64,000 nt of DNA from Chrysomallon squamiferum (GCA_012295275.1 CM022670.1:15870198-15934197), one strand, 5' to 3'; shown: positions 1 through 12,829, counted from the stretch's first letter. Notes: generated from the sequence alone by a model not told the origin. Made by a program: numbers and translations.

Positions 1-958
1 AAAAGTCTGTTAGTAATTTATTAATAAACATCAAAAAATAAAAATGCAGATACATAACTTAGTGGTATCAGTATCAATGCTTTTCCTGTCTAACCCTCAT
101 GTGATATCTTTTATAAATATCTGACAAGATTAATACTGCTAATTGTTAAAAATTATGTATTCAGCCATGATGTACCTGGTTTCTTTTCCCAGGTCATTCA
201 TTTAGATATAATATAAATCTTACTTAAACCTTGTTGGCAATGGCTACTGGTAAATTGATTTTAACCATCCAGAAAATGCATGAGTAGCAAATACACCTTA
301 ATTTGCATTTAGATTTTTTTTTTTTTAATATTGATTTACATATATCATTATTTCGTTATTCTAAAATGCTATCTAACCTGCTTGTAGCAACTGACATGCC
401 TGTTCATTTTTAAAATACTTTTTAAATTTTTCTTCACAGAATCAAACATGTAATTTAATTTTGATATTAATAATTTTCTGGAATGAACGTTTCTAATTAG
501 GGCTTTGTTATCAGTAATTAAAATATTAGTGAAAACAGAAAATTGTTCTCATTATCTACCAAACAGGTTTAACTCAAAGCTTTCTTAACTTTTCAGCTGA
601 GGTAGTCAGGATTCCAGCTTCCATCTTGTTTGTCGGTTACCACATTTGGACAAAAGTCGGAGATAAACATCTTCACACCAATTAAACTGTCCCATTTACC
701 CCACAAAATGTTTTCTTCTGCTTTGATCACTGCTGGAATTTCTGCACATGGTCATTGTGGTGGTTGGTGTTGTTATGTCAATCTGAACAAATATTTGAGC
801 CTTCCACTTATTTGAAGAAAAGCTGAACAAAGAAATTTTTAACAGTTCTTCCTTGTTTAATCCTCAAAACCATTTGATTTTCATGTTCGTGAAATATCCA
901 GGAATGGCTAAAGTAGCAAATAATCTGTTTGGTCATCTCCTTGGAAACTGATATGTAG
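1..958. other. AT-rich single-copy DNA, no gene seen
   Basis: I find no repeat array, splice-flanked open frame or RNA structure here. The 61-codon open frame at 630-815 has no recognisable motif and no upstream ATG; it is treated as chance. Confidence 0.6.
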
Positions 959-1050
959 CACACACACACACACACACACATTTATAAACACAAACACACA
1001 TATATACATATAAACACACACATATACACAGACACACACACATATACACA
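959..1050. repeat. (CA)11 microsatellite with degenerate CA/TA tail
   Basis: A pure CA run occupies 959-980 and decays into mixed CACA/TATA sequence to about 1050. The degenerate right flank suggests an older, longer array broken by point changes. Confidence 0.95.
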
Positions 1051-1443
1051 TTACAAATTAAAACAGCTTTAAGCATATGTTTCTTACAGTCTAATTAAAG
1101 CTAATTAAAGCTATTTTGTAACTATACCTGGATTCAATGAATGATGTTTTAACATTGAGGAATACATGAAATCAGTACAATCTATTTTGTTGTGGCTCAA
1201 GAAAATATCAATTTTTGTTGTTTTGTATGACACTAGCAGAAAACTAACTGTGAAAGAAAATTGATAATTCACTGACAAGGAATGTTACATTACAAAGATC
1301 CATACTTAAAATTAGTCTCATGAAAATACAATATGGCAGTCTTTATAACCTGGAAAATAAGCTAATTATCTGACAACAGGAGAATTCCTTGCTGAAGATT
1401 TCAGGATGTATGAGTATGTGTTTTTGCCTATAAACATGCAAGG

Positions 1444-1444
<1 letters not shown>

Positions 1445-1475
<31 letters not shown>
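1445..1475. repeat. (TG)15 microsatellite
   Basis: Uninterrupted TG dinucleotides, followed by a short TA/TG-rich flank to about 1500. Confidence 0.97.
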
Positions 1476-1476
<1 letters not shown>

Positions 1477-3304
1477 CATGTATATATCCTTGTATGTATA
1501 AATGAATGAATGAGTCAGTAATGAAGAAGATAAAAGAAACAATGATTAGTTACTCTGTGAATGTTTTTACAAACTTGTACAGAAAATATACACCTTGAAT
1601 TCCCTAGGGGGTCAGCCTCAATCTCTTTACTTTAATTCTTGATGACAGGTCTGTCAAAGTAGGTGTTAAAACCCTTTTGACATTGAATCCACCTCCTATA
1701 TCATTTCATCTACCCTGGAGGCTTTTACCCCAGATTATTGTCAGTTGGAGTGGATTGATCACAGATATTTACACTGAGTCCCGTGCGATAGTGCAGTTAT
1801 CTCATATATGCATGAAAAGCATTTTAAAACTCTGTAACACCTTTGTGGTGCATCTTTAGTTTATTGAGTGTGCTCTGTGCAGTATTAAAGTTCTATCTGT
1901 GTTATGTTTCGACTTATCGTGTATATATTTAATTCAGTTAAATATACCTGCTGGTTACTTAATAATTGTATATCCCATGTAGGTAGTGATAAAATTATTG
2001 CCTGTTGGCAGTTATGCTATAAATGATGACAATCTTCAACTTTTACTACTGATATTTTTAATAATACATTTTTGTAAAATATTAATTTAAAAAAATAATG
2101 ATGATAATAATAATAATAAAATTGTTGTAATCAAGTGGCACATTGCCATTAATTTTTTAAAAGAAACTGATGACAGGCACTGCTTTGTATAAAACGTTAT
2201 TCTAAAATAACTTAAAACATATATATTAATTTAATGAAAGTAGTGTAATTGTTTTGCCTAGTAGATCATTTCATAAACATGTACTCCAAATCTGGAACGG
2301 GAGATGGCTGGAGTAACCCACATACTTTTTCCTGCAACCAGGGACTTGTTCGTGTTAAGTGACACTTGTTAAAAATAACAGCACTGTCATGCCACACTTA
2401 ACAAATAGCAGTTTTTTCTCTTCACAAACCTAATTATGTTTTTGACAACACAGGCTCGATGTCGCAGCCTGTTTTATGGCAGTATTCCATGTAGAACTGA
2501 GGAAACAGAGACAATGTAAATGTAGTTATTTAAATAATGAATCATATCTGCAGTTTTAATGGTGTTCTTTTCTATAAACAGACACAATATGCTGTTTGTG
2601 TCAGTGTTTTTTTAACTTACATCAAATGTCAGAAAATTTATTCTTGTTATATATAGTTGCTTTTCTTTTCTCAAGTTCTTGTTTGCAAAAGAATTAAATA
2701 TTATAATTATCTTAGGTAAAATATTGTAGGTTATAAATAAATCTCTTTGAAATGTTTTTTAACTTATTGTTAAAGCATGTTAAATTATTTTAAGATTAAT
2801 GAAGATAATTAAAATATAATTTTACTTTTGAAAATAAATGATGTAAAGTAATTTTGACCATAATGTCAAAAAAAATCAATAATTTTTCTGGAAGACAATT
2901 AAACTACAACGTTTAAACTGTATAAATATTATAATTGTCTGTATTGCTAAAATAATTAAAATAAAATGTTAAAGACATTTGAAATTATATAATTTAAAAG
3001 AATATTTGTAGCAATATTAAAAATAATTTTAAATTAGATGCATCTTTTTTTAACAGTAATTTTAATTACTGTGATAACACATTTTAAAATTAAATAATTA
3101 TCAGTGACAATAATTTAACTAAATCCATCAAACTGATAACTTTAAAACTGTTTTATTTACTAATGCTACAGTTAAAATGTCTACCACAGGTAAATTTTAA
3201 CTATAGTATGGTAAATAAAACATTTTTACTAGTATTGTGAAACACAGCAATTTTTATCTGTGATCATTACCACTAAAAAATGTTATTAACAAAGTTGTAT
3301 CTTG

Positions 3305-3307
<3 letters not shown>
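1476..3307. other. AT-rich DNA, no supported gene
   Basis: The stretch is very AT-rich, most extreme at about 2650-3240. A small TAA run lies near 2095-2120. At 2279-2362 a short open frame on the plus strand begins with ATG and reads MYSKSGTGDGWSNP before a TGA at about codon 28. It has no matching splice signals and is not called. Confidence 0.55.

Positions 3308-3388
<81 letters not shown>
3308..3388. repeat. (TC)40 microsatellite, 81 bp
   Basis: An uninterrupted CT/TC array, pyrimidines on the plus strand. The minus-strand open frame across it is a pure Arg-Glu translation of the repeat. Confidence 0.98.
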
Positions 3389-3390
<2 letters not shown>

Positions 3391-3460
3391 ATCTGGAATC
3401 CTGAACTGCTGGGATTTTTGTTTCTGACGGAGTAATTGTCACTGGAAATCTATCAGATTA

Positions 3461-3760
3461 TATAGCCCATTACACCTCCATTGAGGAAAGCAGAATACCA
3501 CTTTCCTAACCCTCCACATGCCTAATGACGTGAACCGCTCGTTTCTTCACCTGGCTGTCAGAAAGTGTTTCGTTCCTCACCGGCCATCTCGCCCACCTAT
3601 GTTCTCAGCGCCAGCTCTGATATGTTCATTTTATTTCCCATTTTATTTCCCTTCTCAGTATTCACGCGGAATGTCTAACTGCCGGGCATGAGACTGGAGC
3701 TAATGCCGCAAGTTTTTCCAGATCGTACAGCGTAAAACATATGGCAGACTCTATCTAGGG
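3461..3760. promoter_or_regulatory. GC-richer block with a CpG cluster
   Basis: I count 13 CpG dinucleotides between 3529 and 3732, in DNA that otherwise shows only scattered CpGs over kilobases. The block also carries a direct repeat of CATTTTATTTCCC near 3627-3652. It may be an unmethylated regulatory element or a small CpG island; no TATA box, initiator or transcript evidence is visible. A plus-strand open stretch starts after an acceptor-like CTGGCTGTCAG at about 3561 and runs about 38 codons, but I do not recognise it. Confidence 0.3.
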
Positions 3761-4929
3761 AGGTCTCTGAGACGTTTTTAGGTCTTTGTTAAATTATAGA
3801 GAAAACTGCTTTGTTGTTGTCAGAAAAAATTCATTTTCAATTTCAGATGTAACGTACTGATTTATTTGTTTGTGTATCCAAAACACGCATGTTATATTTT
3901 CACTCGTACATCTATGTAGCTAAAACATGCAAGTAATAAAATTTTTTTAATACTTTATGATATATCAAAATTTAGTCAAAAAGCTTCATAACATGAATAT
4001 ATAGAAATAAAAACTGAACACAAACATACATATACATACAAATATGGATACATAGTCAAAAAGCAGGCACATACACACACATATATAATATATATAAAAT
4101 AAAAAAGCATTAATTGATTTTATTTTTTTCAAAAAAAAAAGAAGCTATAAGTTTTCAAAGCTTTCCAAGTAGATAAATATTCAAATACAGTTATGCAGTA
4201 TTACAATATATATTTAAAATCAGTTGCCAGGAGAACAAAAAGTGAATGACAGACATTTATGAATAGAAACCTAAAGAGATCATTGATAATTGGTTTTATA
4301 GGTGACACAGGAAATGTTTTCTACATTTCCCACAACACCAATTTAGCATGTCCAAATAATATTCAATACACTGATTTTATATTTGTTTGACATTTAATTT
4401 AGCACAGAGACTGCCTGTTTGTGATGTCACATCATGTTAGTATTTATCCACACTAATGTATGTGCCTTTGTGTGGCTTATATTAACACACATAAATTCAT
4501 ACAGTGGGATGAAAAGGGTAGATGCATATATAAAACAAAGGAAATGTTTTGTTATCAGAAATAAAAAAACAAAACAAAAACCACATTATTTTCTTGTTTG
4601 ATGCAGTTTCCTGTAGAAACTGGAGGAAATTAAGAAGCTGCATTGAGGCAGGATACAGCATCTGCTGTTGGTATCTCTCTCCCTGCTAACTGACAGCACC
4701 TCTGTATGCCAGAAGTCTTTAATGTCAAGATTCTCTGATAGTGCTAAGAGACAACAGTAAAACGGATGAAACTGTGAAGAAATGAACCTATTTGTTTATG
4801 GTGGTGTTTTACATTTAAGATAAGAAAACAAGCCTAATTTATGTTTGCAGAGGTTAAAAACCTGTCCATTAATATACATTTTGCTCAATTGTTTGAAAGA
4901 AAAAACACTTCTGTTGTAATCTATTTCAT
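3761..4929. other. AT-rich DNA, no gene seen
   Basis: Short CA/TA-rich patches occur at about 4020-4100. Nothing else stands out. Confidence 0.55.
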
Positions 4930-5110
4930 CAGTCTGTCTACAGTTACTCTGTCTGTCTGTCTGTTGTCTGCAATCACTCTCTCTCCGTCTCTTACACTGT
5001 CTGTCAGTCTGTTATCAATCTATCTGTATGTCAGTCTGTCTGCTATTTATCCATCCTTTCATTTGTCTCTCTTTTACCTACCAACTTGCCAGTTTGTCAG
5101 CCATAACATC
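4930..5110. repeat. Degenerate CTGT/CTAT/ATCC tetranucleotide field
   Basis: Imperfect runs of CTGT, CTCT and ATCC-like motifs. The Ser/Leu/Val-rich open frames that cover it are repeat translations. Runs of T follow at about 5235, 5285, 5410 and 5440. Confidence 0.8.
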
Positions 5111-6585
5111 TATATACAACCATACATGCACACATAGTGTTATATGTGTTTGGTCATACATAAACCAATCCATCTGTAGATTAATCAGTAAAACCCATGT
5201 GTCCATTATTCATTTTCCAGACCCTAAACATTTCTTTTTTTTTCAATCCATCATTATATCTTACATATTTTTAATTCATGATGTTGTTTTTTTTATTATT
5301 AATTCATTCCGTCTCTTGTTCTACCATCCATTTTAAATGTTTTTGTTTTGGTGTCCATCCTTATTTTATTTTCCTAATATCAATAATTGTTCTCTCTGTT
5401 CTACAATATGTCTTTTTTTTTTTTCTTCTACTGTCCTTTTTTTTTTTTTTCCTTTTTGTTCAATCATCCATCTTCTTTCGTTTTCATTCATTCTTGTTTA
5501 ACCGCACCATTAGCTGAAGAAGACTCCAGCCTTTCCCTACACCAGTGTATAATTACCAGTGTTTTAAGTTAGGAACTGTTGTGTAACTATTACCCGTCTG
5601 TTATAAGACAGCTGATATGCATTAACTTCGGCATAAGTTGTGTGGTGTATTTCAACTCGCTGAACTGAGCTTATAATGATGAGTTAGGCAATCAAGAGAT
5701 TTATAGTGATAATCCCGGATTGGGTTATTTTGTTTGAAATATGCAGCTGACATGATACAAGTGATATGGAAAATGAGTATGTCTGACCTTTGTTTTGGTT
5801 TGTTGTCAATCTGAACTAAGTAACTCTGGTGTGAGACCAGTTAATACAATTACAGATAACTGCATTGAATGTTAAAGGGGAAGGGAAGGGCAAATATTTC
5901 ATGTTATGGATACATGTACAGCAAAACTGTTAGGAGATTCCCAGTGTAAAGTAAAGTGCAGGTAACAATTATTTGAATAAATATATATCAACATTCTAAA
6001 AAAAAATAATATCTGCATGTTCTTTGAATAAGATAAAACAAAGAATTAATGTCAAATAAACAAGTACTATTTAAATTGAAAAGTTGGCAAACTGACAGTA
6101 TCAGAAAAATTAAGATATTGTTGGCTGTTTTAATTTATTTTTTTAATATTACTTTTGTAATAAAACCCTAAACATGTAAATTGAATATTCTAAGAAATCT
6201 TTTAATTTTCTTTTTTTTTTCTTAAAAAAAGAGTTGAAAAGTTAAAAAAAGAAAAGAGAAGAGAAACAAAATAGCAAGACAGATTAGAAAAACCCAACTG
6301 CTTTTAAATATTCGAGAAAGAAAAGAAATTGTTTATATTTTTTTATAATCTATATTCCCAACACTAGTTTTTGATTTTTTACAATGTTGATATATATATA
6401 CCATGATATTAAAGCCAAAACAAGTAATAAAATATTTACTATATTGTTATCATAGAAACTTTAGCAATTCTCTCTGTCTTTTTTTCATCTTCAGACAGAA
6501 TATAGAATTTCAACTGACATTTACCAAAAAAATTATAATTTGGATATACAAGAAAACTACTGTTTTAGTTTAAGAAGCATATTTT
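5111..6585. other. AT-rich DNA with T runs, no gene seen
   Basis: Poly-T patches at 5410-5460 and purine-rich AAAGAAAAG sequence at about 6230-6270. No splice-flanked coding segment was found. Confidence 0.55.
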
Positions 6586-6840
6586 AAAAAAAAAAAAAAA
6601 AAAAAATATATTATTATTTTTATTGTTTTGGTATTATTTTAAAAGAAAACTATTATCATATATATATATATATATATATTTATACATTATTTTATTTATT
6701 TATTTATTTATTTATTTTTTTATTATTATTATTATTATTTTTAAATTTTATTATATTTAAATTTTCTTTATCAGTTTAATTTATTTTTTATATTTTTTAT
6801 ATTTTTAATTTTTTTTTCTGAAATTTAAATTATTTGGCAT
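6586..6840. repeat. Composite low-complexity tract: A21, (AT)n, (TTTA)n, (ATT)n
   Basis: A 21-base A run (6586-6606) is followed by AT repeats (6658-6680), TTTA repeats (about 6690-6716) and ATT repeats (about 6720-6740), then T-rich sequence. The order looks like successive slippage expansions in one AT-only segment. Confidence 0.93.
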
Positions 6841-7190
6841 GTTGATTGACTGGTAATGGATACATATCTACTGATGGGTGTAAAGCATTTAAACTCTTCT
6901 AATAATATACAGTGCACCGGTCTAACCTGAATGGAGTATAATTATCTGTAATCATGCATGTGAACTCTAAGACTGACTGGAATGGCAGGAGGAGGGGTGG
7001 GGAAGTGAAACATATCCTTTGGGATTAGACTAATATTTTCCAGGCAATGTGCATCATGAGTTTTTGATCAGCTGATGGATAAATGACAGGTTCAGTAGGT
7101 TTTATACCCTTTTTATACCACATCCAGCAATATTTAATTTTACTCTTGTACTTGCTTATGTGCTGTTGTTTTTGCTACAGCTTTTGAGTA

Positions 7191-7285
7191 TTTTATTATT
7201 ATTATTATTATTTATTACTATTATGATTATTATTATGATTATTATTACTATATTATTATTATTAATGTTGTTGTTGTTGTTATTG
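7191..7285. repeat. Imperfect (ATT)n array with GTT tail
   Basis: ATT units interrupted by ATG and ACT variants, ending in a short GTT run. Confidence 0.93.
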
Positions 7286-7380
7286 TTTTTATTATCAGTT
7301 TTTAAATGTATATGATTATATATACATAGAGAACCATCTGTTTACTGACTTCATTCAAAATGAAAAAAAAATGTGTTAAT

Positions 7381-7397
7381 GTGTGTGTGTGTGTGTG
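7381..7397. repeat. (GT)8 microsatellite
   Basis: Short pure GT run. Confidence 0.9.
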
Positions 7398-7849
7398 GGT
7401 GTGATTTATTATTTACAATTTTGCTGAAAATGTAAGAAATCTTCAAATGACCAAATGAAGCTTACAGTGCCTGCCTGTGAATAATAATGTTGTCATAAAT
7501 ACTTGATACAGATAGGAAGAGAACATGCATTTGCATATTTTAGACAGCAGAACACTTTCAGCATCATGATTATGCTAATTTAAACAATGACTGGATGCAT
7601 ATAATGAGAGAGGATGTAATGTTAACTTTTTAACACTGTTGTTTTTGCTCTGTGTTTATTATAATTTAAAAAAAAAATGTTATATTAATTAATTTATTTG
7701 CTATACTTTTACAGTGTTGTGTTAATAGGTTTTATTTAAAATTAAATGTACTTTTTTATCATCATAGCAGGTAGAATACGGTTTGATCCTGCATATGGTT
7801 GCACAACTGATAAAAATATTTGCTGTGAACAATAAATAAATCATATATA

Positions 7850-7871
7850 AATATATATATATATATATATA
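7850..7871. repeat. (AT)11 microsatellite
   Basis: Pure AT run embedded in AT-rich DNA. Confidence 0.92.
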
Positions 7872-7972
7872 GATTTTGAAATCCTGGCTTGTTTCTTTTT
7901 TTCACTTGTAACAAAATTTTTTTTTTAAATTTTTGTAAAATGTAGGGCATTCTTTATTGTTGAAGTAATAAC

Positions 7973-7974
7973 AT

Positions 7975-8025
<51 letters not shown>

Positions 8026-8026
8026 T
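7973..8026. repeat. (ATTT)13 microsatellite
   Basis: A clean tetranucleotide array of about 54 bp. Confidence 0.97.
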
Positions 8027-8064
8027 CCTGCTGCTCTTTGTCTAAGTTGAAAATTGTGTTATCT

Positions 8065-8143
8065 GCATGTTCTATAGAGGCAAAATCTACTGTAAAATAA
8101 ACCTACATGTTGTGTAGAAGCAAAATCTACTGTAAAGTAATGA
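8065..8143. repeat. Tandem duplication, 40-bp unit x2
   Basis: Copy 1 is at 8065-8104 and copy 2 at 8105-8143. The shared core GCAAAATCTACTGTAAA is identical in both; the flanks differ by a few changes (for example CTATAGAGG versus TGTGTAGAA). Confidence 0.9.
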
Positions 8144-9264
8144 ATAATTAAAAAATAAATGGCAAACAGAGTTTGGTGTTATCAGAGTTTTCTAGACAGG
8201 AAAGCTCAGTTTGTGAGTTCAGACATGTTTTGAGAGTATCAGAGGGTCAGCCCCTTAACACAGGACATGCTAACTTCACTTTGTCTTGACACAAGGCCAG
8301 TGGTCAAGGGTTATCATGCTGGTCAGTTGAACATGTTGGAAGTGGACAAATTGACAGCTATTGCTTGTAATTGGTCTTTTTATAGACCAGCTGAAGAGAT
8401 TTGACATATTTTCATTATGAAATTTTAATGGCACATTAATGTTACATGAATAACATGGCATTTGATGGTGACATTCAGTCCATCTGGAGATTTCAGATTT
8501 GTAAATGTCACCATGTTTCTGAAAGACGTCTTCCATTGCTTTCTGCTGTGATTTTATCAGTGTGTGAACCTATCATGCTATTTCCTTATTTTTAAAATTA
8601 TCTTTCAACAAAAAATCTTTTGTATGTTTTTAATGCGCAAGAAATGTAATAAAATTCCTTTGTTCAGAATAAGAAATATATTTATGATTTTGGGATTCAG
8701 TTGAATATCCTAAGACAGTAACGAATAGATTTAGCTCTGTAGCTCTCTGTTCATTTTTCTTAGAAGTGTGTTTTCCTTTTCAGTCAGATCTGTGTAATCA
8801 TTATTCGTAAACAGGTAAAAAAAATAAAAAATCTCGATGCTATAAAATAAGTTTGTATGAGCAGAAGGTACATTTTTTTTAATGTGTTGCTTACAATCAA
8901 ATACTTGTTTCTCTTATATATAGGAAACAATTTTCTTAGCTCATTTCAACCTGCAACAAACAAATTAAATAAATCTGTCTATATGTGTAACGTTTTAAAG
9001 ATGATGAAGCATACATATCATACATGTAACAATGACTGAGTTTTCTTGCAGAATGCTTGAAACTTCCAGAGCATTTTCTCTCGTATAATAACATTCAGTA
9101 ATAAAATGTTTGTCCTTGACTTTGAGCCAACAGCCATTAGGCATGGTATGCAGAAGCCAGCGTGTTTTGCATTCACATCAAAGTGTGTGTTATGACCGGC
9201 CATTAATAGCAACACTACACTCTTTTCTGTTTACTAATGAAGCATGATTTGAGGCTGTCTTCCT
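8144..9264. other. Single-copy DNA with one unexplained minus-strand frame
   Basis: A minus-strand frame at 8276-8536 (86 codons from ATG) includes segments such as MEDVFQKHGDIYKSEISRW and CHHQMPCYSCN. It is mixed in composition and not repeat-derived, but I recognise no family and the splice context is weak. Random frames of this length are expected in a window this size. Nothing else is visible. Confidence 0.4.
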
Positions 9265-9266
9265 GA

Positions 9267-9419
9267 CAAACTGGGCCCTGTCCATGTCCTGCAGATAACC
9301 TCACACCTGCAGAGAGGAACAAAACATACCTGGATACCTGCATCTACCTAAGGGATGAAGACCAGGTCAAACCCACCTCACTGGAGTGGATAACATATTG
9401 CAGCAGCGTTTTTCAATAG
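9267..9419 (+). other. Possible exon, family not recognised
   Basis: Between an in-frame TGA (9264-9266) and a TAG (9417-9419) lies a 50-codon open frame with protein-like composition. It contains NLTPAERNKTYLDTC and LRDEDQVKPTSLEW, with a potential N-glycosylation sequon (NLT) and charged and aromatic residues in mixed order. A reasonable acceptor, GTCCATGTCCTGCAG, ends at 9294. The exon could run 9295-9365, using the weak donor CCAG|GTCAAA, or continue to the stop as a terminal exon. The other two plus frames are closed. Chance remains a real alternative because stop-free runs of this size are not rare in 45%-GC DNA. Confidence 0.25.
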
Positions 9420-10129
9420 GTTTTTTTTTTATGTCTGTCAGCAAGACTATTATTGTTGTTGTTAACTCAGTGTGTGCATTTGAAACAGTATGTTAGTGAA
9501 AATGTTAATTAAGAAAGAAATATTTTGAATTCTTAGTAGAACTGAAATTAGTATTGGAAATATCTCAAAATACCCATGATGCTGATTTCACATTAGAATT
9601 AAGAATTTTATGAAATATTCCTAAATCTACTAATCATTTCTATTACAGTTATTAAAAATACTTAATAACATGTTCTGTCTTGTAAAATAAAAAAAAAAAT
9701 GAATTCCATCAAACCCATCATGTTGTATTTTAAGATTCTCTGCTTCATTTATCTTATGGATAGAATAACCTTTAAGTGATAGAAATGTGACCTTGGACAA
9801 TGTGCGTAAGATTATTATACAATATTTAATATGGTGGTCGGTGAGGAATCTAATAGGAGGTTAGAGATTGATCGACTGCTAGGGGTGACAACTGTCAGGG
9901 TGAGTTAGGCTGATGTCCACATTCCTGCCAGATACAAGTTACATCACTGCTAATCCACAGCAGATTATCATCAAACAGTGGTGATAGTGAGCCAGATAGA
10001 GCTCGTGGCTTTCTTTACATGTGATACTGGATCAGTCTTTCAAGGAGAGGCTCAGTATATCCCATTATAGACAAAACTTTGTCTTGTTTGTTTTTTTAAA
10101 CACCATAGTTTGCTTTATCTATTCTCTTC
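9420..10129. other. AT-rich single-copy DNA, no gene seen
   Basis: Nothing beyond a T run at 9420-9430 and an A run near 9690. Confidence 0.5.
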
Positions 10130-10155
10130 CTTTCTCTCTTTCTCTCTTGTTCTCA

Positions 10156-10194
<39 letters not shown>

Positions 10195-10199
10195 CTCTT

Positions 10200-10251
<52 letters not shown>

Positions 10252-10252
10252 A
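10130..10252. repeat. Interrupted (CT)n array
   Basis: CT repeats with TT, GT and AC interruptions, pyrimidines on the plus strand. The Ser/Leu-rich frames here are repeat translations. Confidence 0.96.
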
Positions 10253-11324
10253 CTGTTACTGGAAACAGCATTTAATGGCAGCAATGGGTCCATTCTTTTA
10301 CTTAACAATGACAATAATTATTTTAAACACAAATTTCTTCATTCAGTTAATCTAGGAGACAATCAGTGGATATTGTTGATTTCAAACATATCTATGATGA
10401 AAAGTATCAAATTTAAAAAATCAAAAAGATGACACATAACATCATTTTATAAACATGAAAAACCAGCAATACACTTTACCAGTGATACTGATTAACACAT
10501 TAACCACAGATATGATAATTTAAACTGGTTCATGAAATCATTGTTACTGCTGCTGGCTGGATACTAACAGAAAGTGTAGTTATGTCTTTGAACCTGCAGA
10601 TTATTCCAGTCTTATGCAATATAGCAATTAAGTGATAATTTCTCCATCAGACCCATTAACAGTTGAGGAAATTCTTAAACAGCTTCCCTGGTAGTTTATC
10701 TCCCTTGATGCAGAGGTGCTTCTGTTGTCTGTCAGTCAGTCTGACATCTTTGTTTTGTCTTCACTTTGCACTGTTGGTCTAGCCATTATGTCATACTGTG
10801 CAGGAGACTAAAGGTAAGTTTCAGGGATTACAGGAGAACTGATAATTATCAGAGAATTGTAGTTGTAACATGACAGAAATGGTTATCTGGAAAGTATTAT
10901 TTTAACAGATAAACATGTCACAGTTGTACAGTTTATTTGGAATATTTACAAGCAATAAAGTTTTTATTTTATTATTATTATTATTTTTTTTTTTTTATGT
11001 TGTTGCATCTTCATATTTCATCATCTATTGAGATGATTTTAAAATGAAATTCAGATTAACTGCAGTTTTCTAGATAAAAGCCTCTACAAGAAGTGAAGAA
11101 CAAGACCTATTTTAAACTGTTTAAGTCTTGTTTTAGCTATGCAGTGTTTCGGTGATGATGAATGGCATCGTACTGTCTCATTTCAGTTTAAATACTTTGC
11201 TGTAGTAAATTCCCCATTTCATGACTTCAGTTTCTTTTCATCTCTTCCACTTTGAACATCTTATTTCCTAATTGCATTAGTCTGGAACTGTCATTTTTCA
11301 AAAATGATGAAGTTACAAAATTAG
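10253..11324. other. Single-copy DNA containing one consensus splice donor
   Basis: A consensus donor AAAG|GTAAGT lies at 10813/10814. The segment between an acceptor-like CTCCCTTGATGCAG (ending about 10713) and this donor is closed in all three frames, so it could only be a non-coding exon or chance. A short ATT/T run lies at 10971-10997. Confidence 0.4.
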
Positions 11325-11329
11325 TTTGG

Positions 11330-11473
11330 AAAGAAAATTGTCTCCTTGGCAAAAGCTGATGGAGTTACAAGATTTCCATTACCTAAACCAAGACTGAAGA
11401 CATGTGGTCTACCACCTGGCCCAGCAGATGGGAACACCCACTACTTGTCCATTAGCCTCAAAGTGCTGTGATA
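11330..11473 (+). other. Short protein-like open frame, family not recognised
   Basis: A 48-codon frame opens after an in-frame TAG and ends in TGA (11471-11473). It includes AKADGVTRFPLPKPRLKTC and GLPPGPADGNTHYLS. Its GC and proline content exceed the neighbouring DNA. No strong acceptor or donor frames it, so it could equally be a short conserved non-coding block read by chance. Confidence 0.15.
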
Positions 11474-12711
11474 TCTATCTTCTGTAGACCAGCAGCTCAG
11501 AGACAAACATGAAGAAGAAAGACTCTTAAAGAGGCAGACATGTTTGATGATTGCAGTTTTAAAAGTTTGCTATAAATTGGAGAACACATAAACACAGGGT
11601 TACTCCAGCCTTTTCCAATTACAATCAACAGTGGCCAGTGGTACTTGCTTATTATCTCTGTTTTCTGGTGAATTAGGAAATGTATAAACAACATAGGCCA
11701 TCAGCAGTAAAACTAACAAATGTTTTGATTGGCTGAATTTGTGGCTATTAACTGGCAACCGTCACTGGAGATTAAGTTGCACATGGTTCTGAAAAATTTG
11801 GTAACATAATTCTGGTCTTTTTATCTTCTGTTTCCTAGATAGCAACATTGAAATATTTTGAAAATTTAAATAACATCAAATAAACTGTTTTGTCCATTTT
11901 ATAACCTCTGAAATTTGGTGCCAAAGAAATTTCCATTTGACAGTAATGGTAAGACCAACATTTAAAAAAAAAAAAAAATATTTTATTATTTAAAAAAAAC
12001 AAACACCTTTTGCTTACAAGTTAATGAAGCAATTATTCTGTACAAAATGATATGGATGGTACACAGATATTTACTGTGGTATCTGAAATATCATAACTGA
12101 TTAGTTGTTTGACTCTGTCAATTATTTTCCCATTAATTCAGCACACCTCAGCTAACACAATTACAGGTATTTTGTGAAGTAACAGTGTAGAAGTGTGTTC
12201 CGCCATTTGGCTACAGTTAGCAGCACATTCCTAGGGCAGCTTGTTTGTGTATTTAATACGTGTGTGTGGTTGTGGCTTTTCCTCACAAAATACAGCTTCC
12301 ATAGATTACTAACTTCCACAGTTTCTTTTTGTTACAGTCACTGAATATGAAGATTAGTGATAAATCTGTTAAGAATGTGAAATAAATTATTACTGAATAT
12401 TGATTTTTATTTATTTCATTTATTGGTTCATGATTTAATTTGATTACCAGTGAAACATACTTTGATCTATGCACATTTGATCCATCCAGCCATCAAATCT
12501 TCATTCAGTTATTTAGTTATCGTTTTGTACTAGCGAGGAGTGGCGATTGGTTTTATCTGAATAGCAGATCACTTTCTGAAGGACTTGCAGTTGAGCAGTT
12601 TGACAAAGGGGAGTTGTATAATTTGTGTAATGCTGTAAAATAACTCTTGTTTCTAACTAGTAGTCGTAACATACACACTGACACTAGTGGGTTTCTTCAT
12701 TGCAGCAGGTG
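11474..12711. other. Single-copy AT-rich DNA, no gene seen
   Basis: A 15-base A run is present near 11963. Frames in this stretch show no motif or paired splice signals. Confidence 0.5.
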
Positions 12712-12829
12712 AAAAAAAAAAAAAAAAAAAAATCATCATATATCAGACAACTACTGTATAAATATTCCTTCAGCAAACTGAACTGAATTTATATACTCTT
12801 ACTTGAGGTTTTTTTTTTTTTTTTTTTTT
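12712..12829. repeat. Poly-A (12712-12732) and poly-T (12809-12829) pair
   Basis: A 21-base A run and a 21-base T run face each other across 76 bp of single-copy DNA. Retroposon tails in opposite orientation are one explanation, but no target-site duplication is apparent; slippage in AT-rich DNA is simpler. A NAGNAG acceptor-like TTCTTCATTGCAGCAG lies just upstream. Confidence 0.85.

Noticed and set aside
4841-5572. Chain of hydrophobic Ser/Leu/Phe frames resembling membrane protein pieces
   Set aside because: Generated by degenerate CTGT/CTCT repeats and T runs.
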